Below are positions 43,090-50,929 of a stretch of DNA of 64,000 nucleotides, piece after piece. A model generated the notes under the pieces. That model was not told the origin of the DNA. It saw only the letters and a program-made list of their open reading frames with translations, and ran no database searches. Made by a program: the position numbers and the translations under genes. Positions within the stretch are counted from its first letter, which is position 1. The number at the start of each line of letters is the position of its first letter. This stretch comes from Actinomycetospora soli (GTDB lineage Bacteria > Actinomycetota > Actinomycetes > Mycobacteriales > Pseudonocardiaceae): NCBI RefSeq assembly GCF_021026295.1, contig NZ_JAJNDA010000017.1, forward strand, positions 1 to 64,000. Direction: 5' to 3'.

Positions 43090-44379
43090 TCAGCGCCAGC
43101 GGTGGGTGCGCCGGCCCTTCACGGTGGTCGCGAGCTGGCGCTGCCACAGGGCCCAGGTCTCCGGGTCGAGCGTGTGGTTGCCCGTGTCCCCCGATCCCGA
43201 CGACGAGGCGGTGCGGGTCGCGCCCGTGCGCGGCGTGGAACCGGTCGCGGGGCCGGAACCGGTCCGGGTGGCCGACGACGACCGCGAGGACGCGGCGACG
43301 GGGAGCGGGCCGGAGCCCGTCCGCGGGTGCGAACCGGTCGTCGGGCCGGCCACGGGCAACGCGCCGGAGCCCGTCCGCGGGTGCGAACCGGTCGTCGGGC
43401 CGGCCACGGGCAACGCGCCGGAGCCCGTCCGCGGGTGCGAACCGCTCGTCGGGCCGGACACGGGCAGCGGGCCGGACGGGTGCTGGCGCGGGATCGGCGC
43501 CGAGGGGTGGCCGGCGGGCAGCGGGGGCGGGGGCACCACGTGCGGCCGCTCCGTCGCGGGGGCGGCGGGCGCCGACACCGCCGGCCGGGCCGCGGACCGG
43601 ACCGGACCGGACGTCGGGAACGGGTGGGACACCCGCAGGGTGCCCTCGGCGGCGTCGTCGGCCGGGGTGAACCAGTCGACGACGGGGGTCCACGGCCACC
43701 AGCGGTGCGCGGAGCGGGTCTTGACGAAGCCGAGCCCCATGATCAGGCCGAAGATCAGGTGTCCGATGAGGGAGAGCGTGATCGTGGTCGGCGTGAGGGG
43801 GAACATCATCGTCTGGCCGCGGGGGGCGAGCCACACCGTGCCGATCAGGCCGGCCCACACCGGGAACACCGCGAAGGCGACCGACGCCGCGACCACCACG
43901 CCGGCGGGCCGGCGGTGCAGGCCGAGGAAGGCCGCGAGGACGAAGAAGGTGACGCCGATGCCGCCACCGTCACCGAGGTAGCGCCACAGGTAGCCGACCC
44001 AGGCCCCGGTCGTGGTCGAGGCGCCGGGACCGACGATCCAGGTGCCCATGGTCGGGATGAAGTCGGCCCACCAGCCGAGCATGTACACGGTGTCGAGCCG
44101 GAACACGTCGTAGAGCGCGCAGGCGACGATCCCCCAGACGAAGCCGTGGAGGATGACGCGGTCCTCGGGGTGCGGGTCGAAGATCGACAGCGCGAGGATC
44201 GTCGTGGCCAGGGGGATGACCAGCAACGCCGCCGACCAGTTCATCGTGATGAGGCCGAACACGTGCGCCGAGATCGCCAGCAGGGGCAACGCGGCGAGCA
44301 GCACGTGCAGGCCGACCCGCAGCAGACCCTGTCGGGTCACCGGGGCCAGGGGGAGCGCAGCACCGTCGGTCGTCGTCAC
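43090..44379 (-). CDS. Multi-pass membrane protein with repeat-containing C-terminal tail
   Basis: A 429-residue protein. The first ~230 residues contain about seven membrane helices (LLRVGLHVLLAALPLLAISA, AALLVIPLATTILALSIFDP, GVVVAASVAFAVFPVWAGLI, TITLSLIGHLIFGLIMGLGF). The last ~180 are low-complexity and hydrophilic, with an 18-residue unit SGALPVAGPTTGSHPRTG in three near-identical copies (~295-350) flanked by decayed copies. GTG 44379 is chosen because hydrophobic sequence starts soon after; no Shine-Dalgarno is seen. Function unknown. Confidence 0.7.
   Translation of the reverse strand: MTTTDGAALPLAPVTRQGLLRVGLHVLLAALPLLAISAHVFGLITMNWSAALLVIPLATTILALSIFDPHPEDRVILHGFVWGIVACALYDVFRLDTVYMLGWWADFIPTMGTWIVGPGASTTTGAWVGYLWRYLGDGGGIGVTFFVLAAFLGLHRRPAGVVVAASVAFAVFPVWAGLIGTVWLAPRGQTMMFPLTPTTITLSLIGHLIFGLIMGLGFVKTRSAHRWWPWTPVVDWFTPADDAAEGTLRVSHPFPTSGPVRSAARPAVSAPAAPATERPHVVPPPPLPAGHPSAPIPRQHPSGPLPVSGPTSGSHPRTGSGALPVAGPTTGSHPRTGSGALPVAGPTTGSHPRTGSGPLPVAASSRSSSATRTGSGPATGSTPRTGATRTASSSGSGDTGNHTLDPETWALWQRQLATTVKGRRTHRWR
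43305..43475 (-). repeat. 54-bp in-frame tandem repeat in the tail of the membrane protein
   Basis: Three consecutive 54-bp units encode TSGSHPRTGSGALPVAGP-type repeats. Two are identical or nearly so at the DNA level (centred ~43355 and ~43410), which indicates recent duplication or homogenisation. Such arrays vary in copy number by slippage. Confidence 0.8.
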
Positions 44380-44552
44380 GGGGCGGAAAGGTAGGGGTGC
44401 CCGTGACCGTTCCGTGGCCAACCTGAGAGCACCGCGAGATCGTCGCGACCACGGGCGTTCGTCGCGCGCCCGCCGGTCGGGGCCCTCGTCCGTCCGGAGC
44501 AACCGCTCCGCCGTGGGGGCGCCCGACGGGCCCGGAGGCCTCTCAGGATGCT

Positions 44553-44570
44553 GCTCGGCGATCGCCGAGC
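44553..44570. promoter_or_regulatory. Perfect 18-bp palindrome
   Basis: GCTCGGCGATCGCCGAGC, fully self-complementary with no loop, 16 bp past the CYTH gene stop and ~175 bp upstream of the membrane protein start. The lack of a loop fits a protein-binding site better than a terminator. Confidence 0.5.
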
Positions 44571-44586
44571 GGTCGGTCGCGGGCGA

Positions 44587-45357
44587 TCAGCCCGGGTCGG
44601 CGGCCTCCCGGATCTCCTCGATCCACAGGGCGGTCTTCGTGCGGTGGCCCCGTGCCACCTCGATGCTGTGGTCGGCGAGGAACCGGGCCATGGCGACGGC
44701 CGCCCGGGGCGCGTCGGCCGGTCGGCACTTGACCGACAGCTCGCGCAGCTCCAGCCCGCTCGGGTAGCGGCAGTGCTCCAGGAACGCCCGGCCGACGGCG
44801 AACCGCGCCCGCGGCACGCGGTAGCGGTGGGTGGTGAGCGGGCCGTGCAGGACGAGGTCGTCGAGCAGGGTCGCCGACAGCCCCTCGGGCAGCAGGGTCT
44901 CCAACCAGCGCCGCTGGGCTCCGGAGAGCAGGCACGCGGGCGGGTCGCCGGCCTCGAAGCAGCCGGCCGCGAGGTCGGGGTCGAGGGTGCGTCGCAGCTC
45001 GGTGGTGCGCAGCAGGTTCCCGGGCAGCACGTCGAGCTCGACGCGGGCCTCCTGCGGGCCGCGCCGACCGGTGACCCGGTCGGAGTCGCGGACACGGACC
45101 ACGAGGTCGTACCGCCGGGGCCCCCGGCGGCGGACCCGGACGTGCACGCCGGCACCGCAGAGGTCGAGCTCGGGGGTGTCGAGCAGGTAGACGCGCCGGG
45201 CGCCGCGCCGCCGGCCGCTCTCGGTGGGCACCGGTCGGCCGTCGAGCGTCAGCAGCATCTTGAGCTCCACGGAGTCCGCGTCGCTGCGGCCCACGCCGTG
45301 CCAGTCGATGCCGTCGGGCAGGGGGAAGACCTCCGCCGCCGCTCGTCGATCGCCCAC
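44587..45357 (-). CDS. CYTH/VTC-like domain protein
   Basis: A 256-residue protein with the N-terminal SVELKMLLTLDGRP strand, basic strands of a beta-tunnel (RRVYLLDTPELDLCGAGVHV, RVRRRGPRRYDLVVRVRDSD) and late strands (HRYRVPRARFAVGRAFLEHC; LELRELSVKCRPADAPRAAV) ending in a helix. This matches the CYTH/VTC fold that cleaves or makes triphosphates. The usual ExExK motif reads SVELK, with the first Glu replaced by Ser, so activity is uncertain. GTG 45357 has GGAGGA 9 nt upstream. It is divergent from EEP paralog 3. Confidence 0.75.
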   Translation of the reverse strand: MGDRRAAAEVFPLPDGIDWHGVGRSDADSVELKMLLTLDGRPVPTESGRRRGARRVYLLDTPELDLCGAGVHVRVRRRGPRRYDLVVRVRDSDRVTGRRGPQEARVELDVLPGNLLRTTELRRTLDPDLAAGCFEAGDPPACLLSGAQRRWLETLLPEGLSATLLDDLVLHGPLTTHRYRVPRARFAVGRAFLEHCRYPSGLELRELSVKCRPADAPRAAVAMARFLADHSIEVARGHRTKTALWIEEIREAADPG

Positions 45358-45400
45358 CGTGCCGTTCCTCCTCCCCACCGGGAGTCCAGCATTACCCGAT

Positions 45401-45420
45401 CGTGGTGTCCGATCACCACG
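45401..45420. promoter_or_regulatory. Inverted repeat between the CYTH gene and EEP paralog 3
   Basis: CGTGGTG-TCCGAT-CACCACG: perfect 7-bp arms, 6-bp spacer, 44 bp upstream of the CYTH start and 61 bp upstream of the EEP start, so well placed to control both. Confidence 0.45.
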
Positions 45421-45466
45421 GTTCTGCACAGTTGTGTCGTCTCACGGGCACCGGACGTTCCTTCTC

Positions 45467-45472
45467 TAGGCT
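45467..45472 (+). promoter_or_regulatory. Possible -10 box, leaderless EEP paralog 3
   Basis: TAGGCT ends 8 bp before the ATG at 45481, where no Shine-Dalgarno sequence is present. This fits transcription beginning at or next to the start codon. No convincing -35 is seen. Confidence 0.35.
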
Positions 45473-45480
45473 CGACGACG

Positions 45481-46563
45481 ATGCCCACGACCGCCCGGCC
45501 ACCCCTGTCCGAGCGGTCCAGCCGTCCCGCCGCCCCGCCCGGGGACCGGGCGCGGACCGGCCGCACCCGGCTCCTGCTCGGCGCGGCGGCCGCGCTCGTG
45601 ACGGCGGTGCTCGTCCTCCTGCCCGACCTGCTCGGGATCGACCGCGTGCTGCCCTTCGCCGTGTTCGCGGCGCTGCGCCTGCCGCTCGCCGTCGCGACGT
45701 GGGTCGTCGGCGTGGGCCTGCTCGCCCTGCGGCCGCGGTGGTGGCCCCTGCTCGCCCCGCCGCTCGCGGTGGCCGTCCTGGCGGTGGCGATCGTGGTGCC
45801 GCGGGCCGTCCCGGAGCCGGGCCCGCCCCCGGGCGGCACCCCGCTCACCGTCCTGGAGCTCAACTCCTTCGAGGGGCACGCCGACCCGCGCGCGATCGCG
45901 GCCACCGCGCTGGGCGCGGGCGCGGACCTGGTGGTGCTGCCCGAGGCCGGTGACCGGATGCGGCGGGCGCTGGCCGGGCTGCTCCCGGGCTGGCGCACCT
46001 GGACCAACGTGCCGCCGTCGGCCGCCGAGGTCCGCGGCATCGTCGTGGCCAGCTCCCCGCGGGCGGGCGACGTGACCGCGCGGCGCCTCGACGGCGACAC
46101 CCGCTACCCGTGGGCGGAGGTGACCGGCGGCCTGCTGGGTCCCACCCGGCTCGTCGCCGTGCACCTCGTCTCGGTGGTGCCGCAGTGGATCGCCTACTGG
46201 CCCGGCGAGCTCGAGATGCTGCAGCGCTGGTGCTCCGCGCCCGGCCCGGCGATGGTGGTGGGCGATCTCAACGCGTCGCCCGACCACTCCGCCTTCCGCG
46301 CCGGCACCGCGGGCTGCACGGACGCGGGCACGGCGACCGGCGGCTCGCTCGTCGGCACGTGGAACAGTGCCGTCCCCCGCTGGCTGGGCACGCAGATCGA
46401 CCACGTGCTGACCCGTCCTGCTCCGGACGGCAGTGGGCCGTACCCCCGGACGTCCGAGGTGCTCGACCTGCCGGGCAGCGACCACCGCGGCCTGCTGGTG
46501 CGGCTGAGCCTCGTGCCCGCCGGTGCCGGGTCACCGGGGGTACACACGGCGCCCGTAGGCTGA
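45481..46563 (+). CDS. Membrane EEP family protein, paralog 3
   Basis: A 360-residue protein: hydrophilic N-terminus, three hydrophobic helices (LLLGAAAALVTAVLVLLPDL, FAALRLPLAVATWVVGVGLL, PLAVAVLAVAIVVPRAV), then an EEP domain: VLELNSFEG, LPEAGDRMR, GDLNASPDHSAFRAG, QIDHVLT and PGSDHRGLL. It shares the AGTAGCTDAG segment and overall layout with paralogs 1 and 2. TatC follows 6 nt later in the same operon. Confidence 0.9.
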   Translation: MPTTARPPLSERSSRPAAPPGDRARTGRTRLLLGAAAALVTAVLVLLPDLLGIDRVLPFAVFAALRLPLAVATWVVGVGLLALRPRWWPLLAPPLAVAVLAVAIVVPRAVPEPGPPPGGTPLTVLELNSFEGHADPRAIAATALGAGADLVVLPEAGDRMRRALAGLLPGWRTWTNVPPSAAEVRGIVVASSPRAGDVTARRLDGDTRYPWAEVTGGLLGPTRLVAVHLVSVVPQWIAYWPGELEMLQRWCSAPGPAMVVGDLNASPDHSAFRAGTAGCTDAGTATGGSLVGTWNSAVPRWLGTQIDHVLTRPAPDGSGPYPRTSEVLDLPGSDHRGLLVRLSLVPAGAGSPGVHTAPVG

Positions 46564-46569
46564 TCGGCC

Positions 46570-47586
46570 GTGGCACGACCGTCGTGGATGCACGTCCCCC
46601 GCTGGCTGCGGCCGCGCGCCGGCAACCCCGACGGCACGATGACGCTGCTCGAGCACATCCACGAGCTGCGCCGTCGGCTGATGATCGGGGTCATCGCGAT
46701 CCTGCTCGGCACGATCATCGGGGTCCTCTGGTACCAGTTCCGCGTCTTCGGGCTGCCCTCGCTCGGCCAGCTGCTCACCGAGCCCTACTGCGCCCTGCCG
46801 CCCGGCGCGCGGCTGACCCTCGGCGACCCGAACCGCTGCCAGCTCGTCGCCTTCGCCCCGTTCGAGCAGCTGACGCTGCTCATCAAGGTCGGCGTGGCCG
46901 CGGGCGTGGTGCTGTCCAGCCCGGTCTGGCTCTCGCAGCTGTGGGGGTTCATCACGCCGGGCCTGCACGCGCACGAGCGGAAGTTCGCGCGGGTCTTCAT
47001 CGGCGTCGGCACGCTGCTGTTCGTCGGCGGTGCGGTGATGGCCTACCTGGTGCTCACCAAGGCGCTGTACTTCCTGGTCACCGTCGGCGGCGGCATCCAG
47101 ATCACCGCGCTGCGCGGCGACGACTACTTCAGCCTGCTCATCACCCTGCTCGTGATCTTCGGGGTGAGCTTCGAGCTGCCCCTGCTGATGATCATGCTGA
47201 ACCGGGTCGGCATCTTCCCGTACGAGACGATCAAGGCCTGGCGCCGCGGGCTGATCTTCGCGATCTTCGTCTTCGCCGCCGTGGTCACCCCCGGCCAGGA
47301 CCCGTTCTCGATGCTCGCCCTCGGCGTGTCGCTCACGGTGCTGTTCGAGATCGCCGCGCAGGTCTGCCGCTTCCACGACCGCCGGGCCGCGAAGGCCTCG
47401 CCCTGGCAGGGCCTGGCCGACGACGAGGCCGGTCCGTCGCCGATGGCCTCCGCCGGAGCCTCGGCCGGCACCGTCACGGCCTCGGCGCCGGTCGCGCCCA
47501 CGGCGCTGGAGCCCGCCCGCACGGCCGCACCCGCCCCGACCCGCACCGATCCGCCGTCGGGAAGCGACTACGACGACGTGACGTAG
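46570..47586 (+). CDS. tatC: Sec-independent protein translocase subunit TatC
   Basis: A 338-residue TatC: family start GTMTLLEHIHELRRRL (twin-Arg receptor region, including the conserved Glu), six membrane helices (IGVIAILLGTIIGVLWYQ; LTLLIKVGVAAGVVLSSPVW; FARVFIGVGTLLFVGGAVMA; YFSLLITLLVIFGVSFELPL; LIFAIFVFAAVVTPGQDPFS; LGVSLTVLFEIAAQV) and a disordered Ala/Pro tail of ~65 residues. It recognises twin-arginine signal peptides. GTG start at 46570. No tatA or tatB is adjacent, so this may be a second tatC copy or a tatC separated from its partners. Confidence 0.95.
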   Translation: MARPSWMHVPRWLRPRAGNPDGTMTLLEHIHELRRRLMIGVIAILLGTIIGVLWYQFRVFGLPSLGQLLTEPYCALPPGARLTLGDPNRCQLVAFAPFEQLTLLIKVGVAAGVVLSSPVWLSQLWGFITPGLHAHERKFARVFIGVGTLLFVGGAVMAYLVLTKALYFLVTVGGGIQITALRGDDYFSLLITLLVIFGVSFELPLLMIMLNRVGIFPYETIKAWRRGLIFAIFVFAAVVTPGQDPFSMLALGVSLTVLFEIAAQVCRFHDRRAAKASPWQGLADDEAGPSPMASAGASAGTVTASAPVAPTALEPARTAAPAPTRTDPPSGSDYDDVT

Positions 47587-47593
47587 GACCGCC

Positions 47594-47920
47594 TCAGGCC
47601 GCGTGCGCGTGCCGCGGGCGGACGAGGCGGCCCCGCAGGTCGCGGTGCCCGCCGACGAGGCCGCACCAGGTGCAGTCCTCGGACGCGGGGGCCGGGCCCT
47701 GCTCCGCGCGCGGCGCGGGCAGCAGCAGGTCCAGGCCCGCGTCGAGCGGCGGCGCCGGCGTGCCGCGGTGGCGGCGCCATGCCCAGCGCACGAGCAGGGT
47801 CAGCCCCCACCCGACCAGGGCCACGATCGCCAGCCACTTGAGCAGCAGGACGGCGCAGAGCGCGATGACGACGCCGACGACGGCGCCCGGAACGGGGACG
47901 CGGACTCGACCGGAGGACAC
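47594..47920 (-). CDS. Small membrane protein with Cys-x2-Cys motif
   Basis: A 108-residue protein: hydrophobic segment VPGAVVGVVIALCAVLLLKW and LAIVALVGWGLTLLVRWAWR (two helices), then a Pro-rich linker and DCTWCGLVGGHRDLRGRLVR. The C-x2-C followed by GGH may bind a metal. GTG start at 47920. No family known. It converges on tatC with 7 bp between stops. Confidence 0.6.
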   Translation of the reverse strand: MSSGRVRVPVPGAVVGVVIALCAVLLLKWLAIVALVGWGLTLLVRWAWRRHRGTPAPPLDAGLDLLLPAPRAEQGPAPASEDCTWCGLVGGHRDLRGRLVRPRHAHAA

Positions 47921-47989
47921 CCGGACGAGGCTAGGTCGACCTCCGGGTCACCCCGCGCAGGCGCGCCGAGGACGTCCGGATGCGGACGG

Positions 47990-48064
47990 GGAACGACGAC
48001 GGCCCCGGTGAGCCGCGAGGTCGGGGGTCCCGCGGCCCGCCGGGGCCACCTGTGACGTCGTTCC
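47990..48064 (-). terminator. Large two-stem inverted repeat downstream of the DUF1990-like gene
   Basis: Outer arms GGAACGACG (47990-47998) and CGTCGTTCC (48056-48064), inner arms GGCCCCGG and CCGGGGCC, enclosing ~30 nt. It starts 14 bp past the stop at 48079. Confidence 0.55.
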
Positions 48065-48078
48065 GGACGGCAGGGGTG

Positions 48079-48849
48079 TTACCCGGCCGCGGAGAATTTC
48101 TCGGCGACCTCGTCGGACCAGGGCACGGTGCGGGTGACGACCTCGACGCCGCCCTCCGGCTCGCCCCCGGCCAGCTCCGCCGCGCGGACGCAGCAGTGCA
48201 CCCAGAGCTGGAACTGGAGGTTCTTCGCGAGCCGCAGGCGGTTGTAGACCAGGTCGGCGACGAGGTCGCCGGCGCGCGCCCAGGTGGTGATGGTGAACTG
48301 CAGGGTGCGGTCGCCGCCCGGCTCGTCCCCGGCCCCCTCGGCCGCGAACTCGATCTGCCCGGCCTCCACGTGCCCGGCGAGGGTCGCGAGCCGGAACGAC
48401 GAGCGCCGCACCTCGTCGGTGCGGTCGACCACGCGGACCGGCCCGTCCCACGGTCCCGGGATGCGCACCACGTACTCGTCGCCGACCGTCAGCGCGTGGG
48501 CGGAGCCGGTGACGCGGTCGAAGCGGGCGGCACCCGGGATCATCGCGGCGTTGATGTCCGCCACCAGCACGGCGACGAGTTCCCGCGGGCCGAGGTGGGC
48601 GTCGGGGACGTGGACGGTGAAGACGCGGTGCAGCATCGGCCCGTGCCCGTCGAACAGGGTCTGGTCGCGCGGCCCCGGCGAGGGCAGCGCCGGCGGGGCG
48701 TCGGTCTCCGGGTCCCCCGCCTCCTCACGGTGGTCGACCCGGACCCCGGGCAGGGCCCAGATCCGGCCGAGCGCGAGCAGCCCGAGGGGCGCCGCGGTGA
48801 GCATCCGCGCCTCACGGGCGACCTGACGGGGGCCGGGCACCAGTCGCAC
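48079..48849 (-). CDS. DUF1990-like protein
   Basis: A 256-residue protein. The N-terminal part (LTAAPLGLLALGRIWALPG) may be a helix. The core has DUF1990/START-like features: a DEYVVRIPGPWDGPVRVVDR strand pair, RRSSFRLATLAGHVEAGQIE, LQFTITTWARAGDLVADLVY and LRLAKNLQFQLWVHCCVRAA. The assignment to DUF1990 is by pattern only. The start could be the codon at 48849 or ATG 48804. It lies 18 bp downstream of the SRPBCC gene on the same strand, forming an operon of two ligand-binding-fold proteins. Confidence 0.65.
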   Translation of the reverse strand: MRLVPGPRQVAREARMLTAAPLGLLALGRIWALPGVRVDHREEAGDPETDAPPALPSPGPRDQTLFDGHGPMLHRVFTVHVPDAHLGPRELVAVLVADINAAMIPGAARFDRVTGSAHALTVGDEYVVRIPGPWDGPVRVVDRTDEVRRSSFRLATLAGHVEAGQIEFAAEGAGDEPGGDRTLQFTITTWARAGDLVADLVYNRLRLAKNLQFQLWVHCCVRAAELAGGEPEGGVEVVTRTVPWSDEVAEKFSAAG

Positions 48850-48867
48850 CCGGGGGGTGTACCCGCT

Positions 48868-49344
48868 TCAGTCGCGCCGACGTGCCTCGCTCGCCACACC
48901 GACCGCGGCGGGGGCACACTGCCCGGCCTCGCAGCGGCGCCGCAGGCCCTCGAGCAGCTCCTCGAGGTGGGCCGCGGAGGTCGCGCCGGTCATCGCGCCG
49001 ACGACGCTGCCCATCCACCCCGAGCGGTCGAGGTCGACCACGACGTCGGTGCCCCGGCCCTGCGCGGACCGGCCCAGCCGCACCCGGAACGACGACGCCG
49101 AGCCCAGCCCGGTGCCCCGCCAGGTGAACCCGCGGTGCGGGCGGAGCTCGGTGACGCGCCACTCCCGGTCGGGGAGGTGGCGCTGACGTACCCGCACCCC
49201 GCCGCCGACGACGAGCGGGCCGCCGTCGAAGGGCTCCACGGCCCGCAGCGAGGACGACCAGTCCGGCCAGCGGGCGACGTCGGTCAGCACGGCCCAGACG
49301 TAGTCCGGGCAGGCGCCGATCCGCACCTCGAGGTGCTGGTGCAC
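48868..49344 (-). CDS. SRPBCC family protein
   Basis: A 158-residue START-like domain: LEVRIGACPDYVWAVLTDVA, RWPDWSSSLRAVEPFDGGPL, GGGVRVRQRHLPDREWRVTE, FTWRGTGLGSASSFRVRLGR and the C-terminal helix SAAHLEELLEGLRRRCEAGQ. Ligand unknown. GTG start at 49344. It precedes the DUF1990-like gene in one operon, divergent from the DUF1707 gene across a repeat-rich promoter. Confidence 0.88.
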   Translation of the reverse strand: MHQHLEVRIGACPDYVWAVLTDVARWPDWSSSLRAVEPFDGGPLVVGGGVRVRQRHLPDREWRVTELRPHRGFTWRGTGLGSASSFRVRLGRSAQGRGTDVVVDLDRSGWMGSVVGAMTGATSAAHLEELLEGLRRRCEAGQCAPAAVGVASEARRRD

Positions 49345-49448
49345 GCGGGGCCTCCTCGTCGTGGTCCGCTCCCCCGGGGACTGTAGAGACGGATCCGGCC
49401 GATCGGAACGGCGCCCGGGGTGGTCGACGCCTCACCACGGTGACCGGG

Positions 49449-49498
49449 GAGTAGCCGGCGCGGGACTACTCGACCGCCCCGGCCGGCTACTCGACCGC
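49449..49498. promoter_or_regulatory. Phased CTACTC repeats in the DUF1707/SRPBCC divergent promoter
   Basis: Direct repeat CTACTCGACCGC at 49466-49477 and 49487-49498, exactly 21 bp apart (two helical turns). The inverted copy GAGTAGCCGG (49449-49458) pairs with CCGGCTACTC (49483-49492). The site ends 49 bp before the DUF1707 ATG. Confidence 0.5.
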
Positions 49499-49546
49499 GT
49501 CCGCGACGGCCCGCCGGCGCCGGTCGCGCCCCTAGCGTCGCCGGAC

Positions 49547-50374
49547 ATGACCACGACACGCACCCGCGCGCGGGACAGCGACCGGACCGCCACCTGCGAC
49601 CACCTGGACGTCGCCTTCGCCGAGGGGCAGATCGACGGCTCCGAGCACCGGGAGCGCACCGCGGCGGCCCTGCGCGCCCGGTCCGTCGGGGAGCTGTCCG
49701 CGCTCGTCGCGGACCTGCAGCGCGGACCACGGCCCGATCCCCCGCCCGCAGCGGCCCGGCCGCCGCGTCGGCGCTCGCCCGCCGACGCCGCGGTCGCGCT
49801 CGTCGTGGTCCTCGTGGTGCTCGCGGTCGTCGGCGCCCTGACCCTCGTCGGGTCCGCGTTCGTCCGCCGGGCCGCGGACCACGGCGTCCCGTCGCCGTCG
49901 GGCGGCACGGCGCCGGGCGCCCGCGTGGTGGCCCCCGTGGACCTGCACTCGGAGGCGGGCTGGCGGCGCATGGTCGACGACCTCGTCGCCGCCCGCGGCT
50001 CGGCGCAGGTGTACGACCTCGTCCTCTACCCGGGCTACGCGGTGCTGGAGCTGCCGGTGCCGGGTGAGCCCGCGCGGGCGCACCGCGTCTCCTACCGCGG
50101 CGGGGTCGGCACGCCGGACGCGACCACCCTCGACCCGGAGGACCCGGCGGTGGACCTCGCGGGCGTCGACCCGCGGCCGCTGCTCGCCCTGCTCGCCGGG
50201 GTCGACCGCAGCGTCGGGGTCCGGGACGCCGACTCCCGCTACCTCGCCGTCGACACCGATCCCGAGGAGGGGACGACGGTGCGGCTCTACGCCTCCAACG
50301 CGTACTCCGAGAGCGGCCACGTGGCGGCGAGGCCCGACGGCACGGTGCTCGCCGTCCACCCCCACGAGCCCTGA
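49547..50374 (+). CDS. DUF1707 domain membrane protein
   Basis: A 275-residue protein. N-terminal DUF1707 (SHOCT-like) segment TATCDHLDVAFAEGQIDGSE, HRERTAAALRARSVGELSAL, VADLQ; then a Pro/Arg linker, one membrane helix AAVALVVVLVVLAVVGALTL (~85-105) and a ~170-residue outside domain of strands (VYDLVLYPGYAVLELPVPGE; TVRLYASNAYSESGHVAARP). DUF1707 is typical of actinobacterial membrane or regulatory proteins of unknown role. ATG 49547. Confidence 0.85.
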   Translation: MTTTRTRARDSDRTATCDHLDVAFAEGQIDGSEHRERTAAALRARSVGELSALVADLQRGPRPDPPPAAARPPRRRSPADAAVALVVVLVVLAVVGALTLVGSAFVRRAADHGVPSPSGGTAPGARVVAPVDLHSEAGWRRMVDDLVAARGSAQVYDLVLYPGYAVLELPVPGEPARAHRVSYRGGVGTPDATTLDPEDPAVDLAGVDPRPLLALLAGVDRSVGVRDADSRYLAVDTDPEEGTTVRLYASNAYSESGHVAARPDGTVLAVHPHEP

Positions 50375-50393
50375 CGATCCCCGCGCACGAGGA

Positions 50394-50427
50394 ACGGGCC
50401 CGGTCCCCCGAGGGGGGCCGGGCCCGT
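50394..50427. terminator. Bidirectional terminator
   Basis: A 16-bp stem (ACGGGCCCGGTCCCCC paired with GGGGGGCCGGGCCCGT) with one G-T-type mismatch and a 2-nt centre, midway between the convergent DUF1707 gene and the small membrane gene at 50451. Confidence 0.85.
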
Positions 50428-50450
50428 CGTCGTCCGGGTGCCGGGTGCGG

Positions 50451-50747
50451 TCAGCGGGCCGGGACGGTGAGGGAGGGGACGCTCCGCGTCGCGTCGTCGA
50501 CCATGCCGTCCACGTCCGGCATCATGACCATCACCGCCGCGATGATGATCAACGGGACGACGCAGGTGGCGAAGACGATCGCCGCGATCACGACGCGGGA
50601 GCTGCGCCGGCTCAACGGCTGGGGCACCCCGTTGACGTACATCACGCCGCCACCGTCCGGCCCCACCGGACGGGCCATCGGCGCGGCCACCACGTAGTGC
50701 GGGGCGTGCGGGGGCTGCGGGTACGGGTGGTGGCGGTCGTCGTGCAC
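50451..50747 (-). CDS. Small single-pass membrane protein
   Basis: A 98-residue protein: His/Pro-rich start (VHDDRHHPYPQPPHAPHYVV), the GVMYVNGVPQPL segment, one membrane helix (VVIAAIVFATCVVPLIIIAA) and a short acidic outside end. GTG 50747 is favoured by GGAGG 6 nt upstream; longer in-frame starts read into the family-A repeat. No function known. Confidence 0.65.
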   Translation of the reverse strand: MHDDRHHPYPQPPHAPHYVVAAPMARPVGPDGGGVMYVNGVPQPLSRRSSRVVIAAIVFATCVVPLIIIAAVMVMMPDVDGMVDDATRSVPSLTVPAR

Positions 50748-50902
50748 GTCGTCCTCCGGGGTCTCCTCGCCCGGGCCGTCGTGCCCCGGCGGGTCGCAAC
50801 CGACGCCAGGGAGAGCGCCCCGGGCGCAGAAGGTCGTCGGCGCCGGACGAGTAGTCCCGGGACGGGGAGGAGTACCGACCGACCCACGGGACGTCGTCCC
50901 GG

Positions 50903-50929
50903 GAGTAGTCGTGACCGTCACGACGACTC
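50903..50929. repeat. Inverted repeat family A, copy 2, at the acyl-CoA ligase stop
   Basis: GAGTAGTCGTGAC (50903-50915) and GTCACGACGACTC (50917-50929) pair with one mismatch around a single base. The ligase stop (50928-50930) is inside the right arm. The arms match those at 5368-5409 (GAGTAGTTGTGAC there). Confidence 0.7.
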
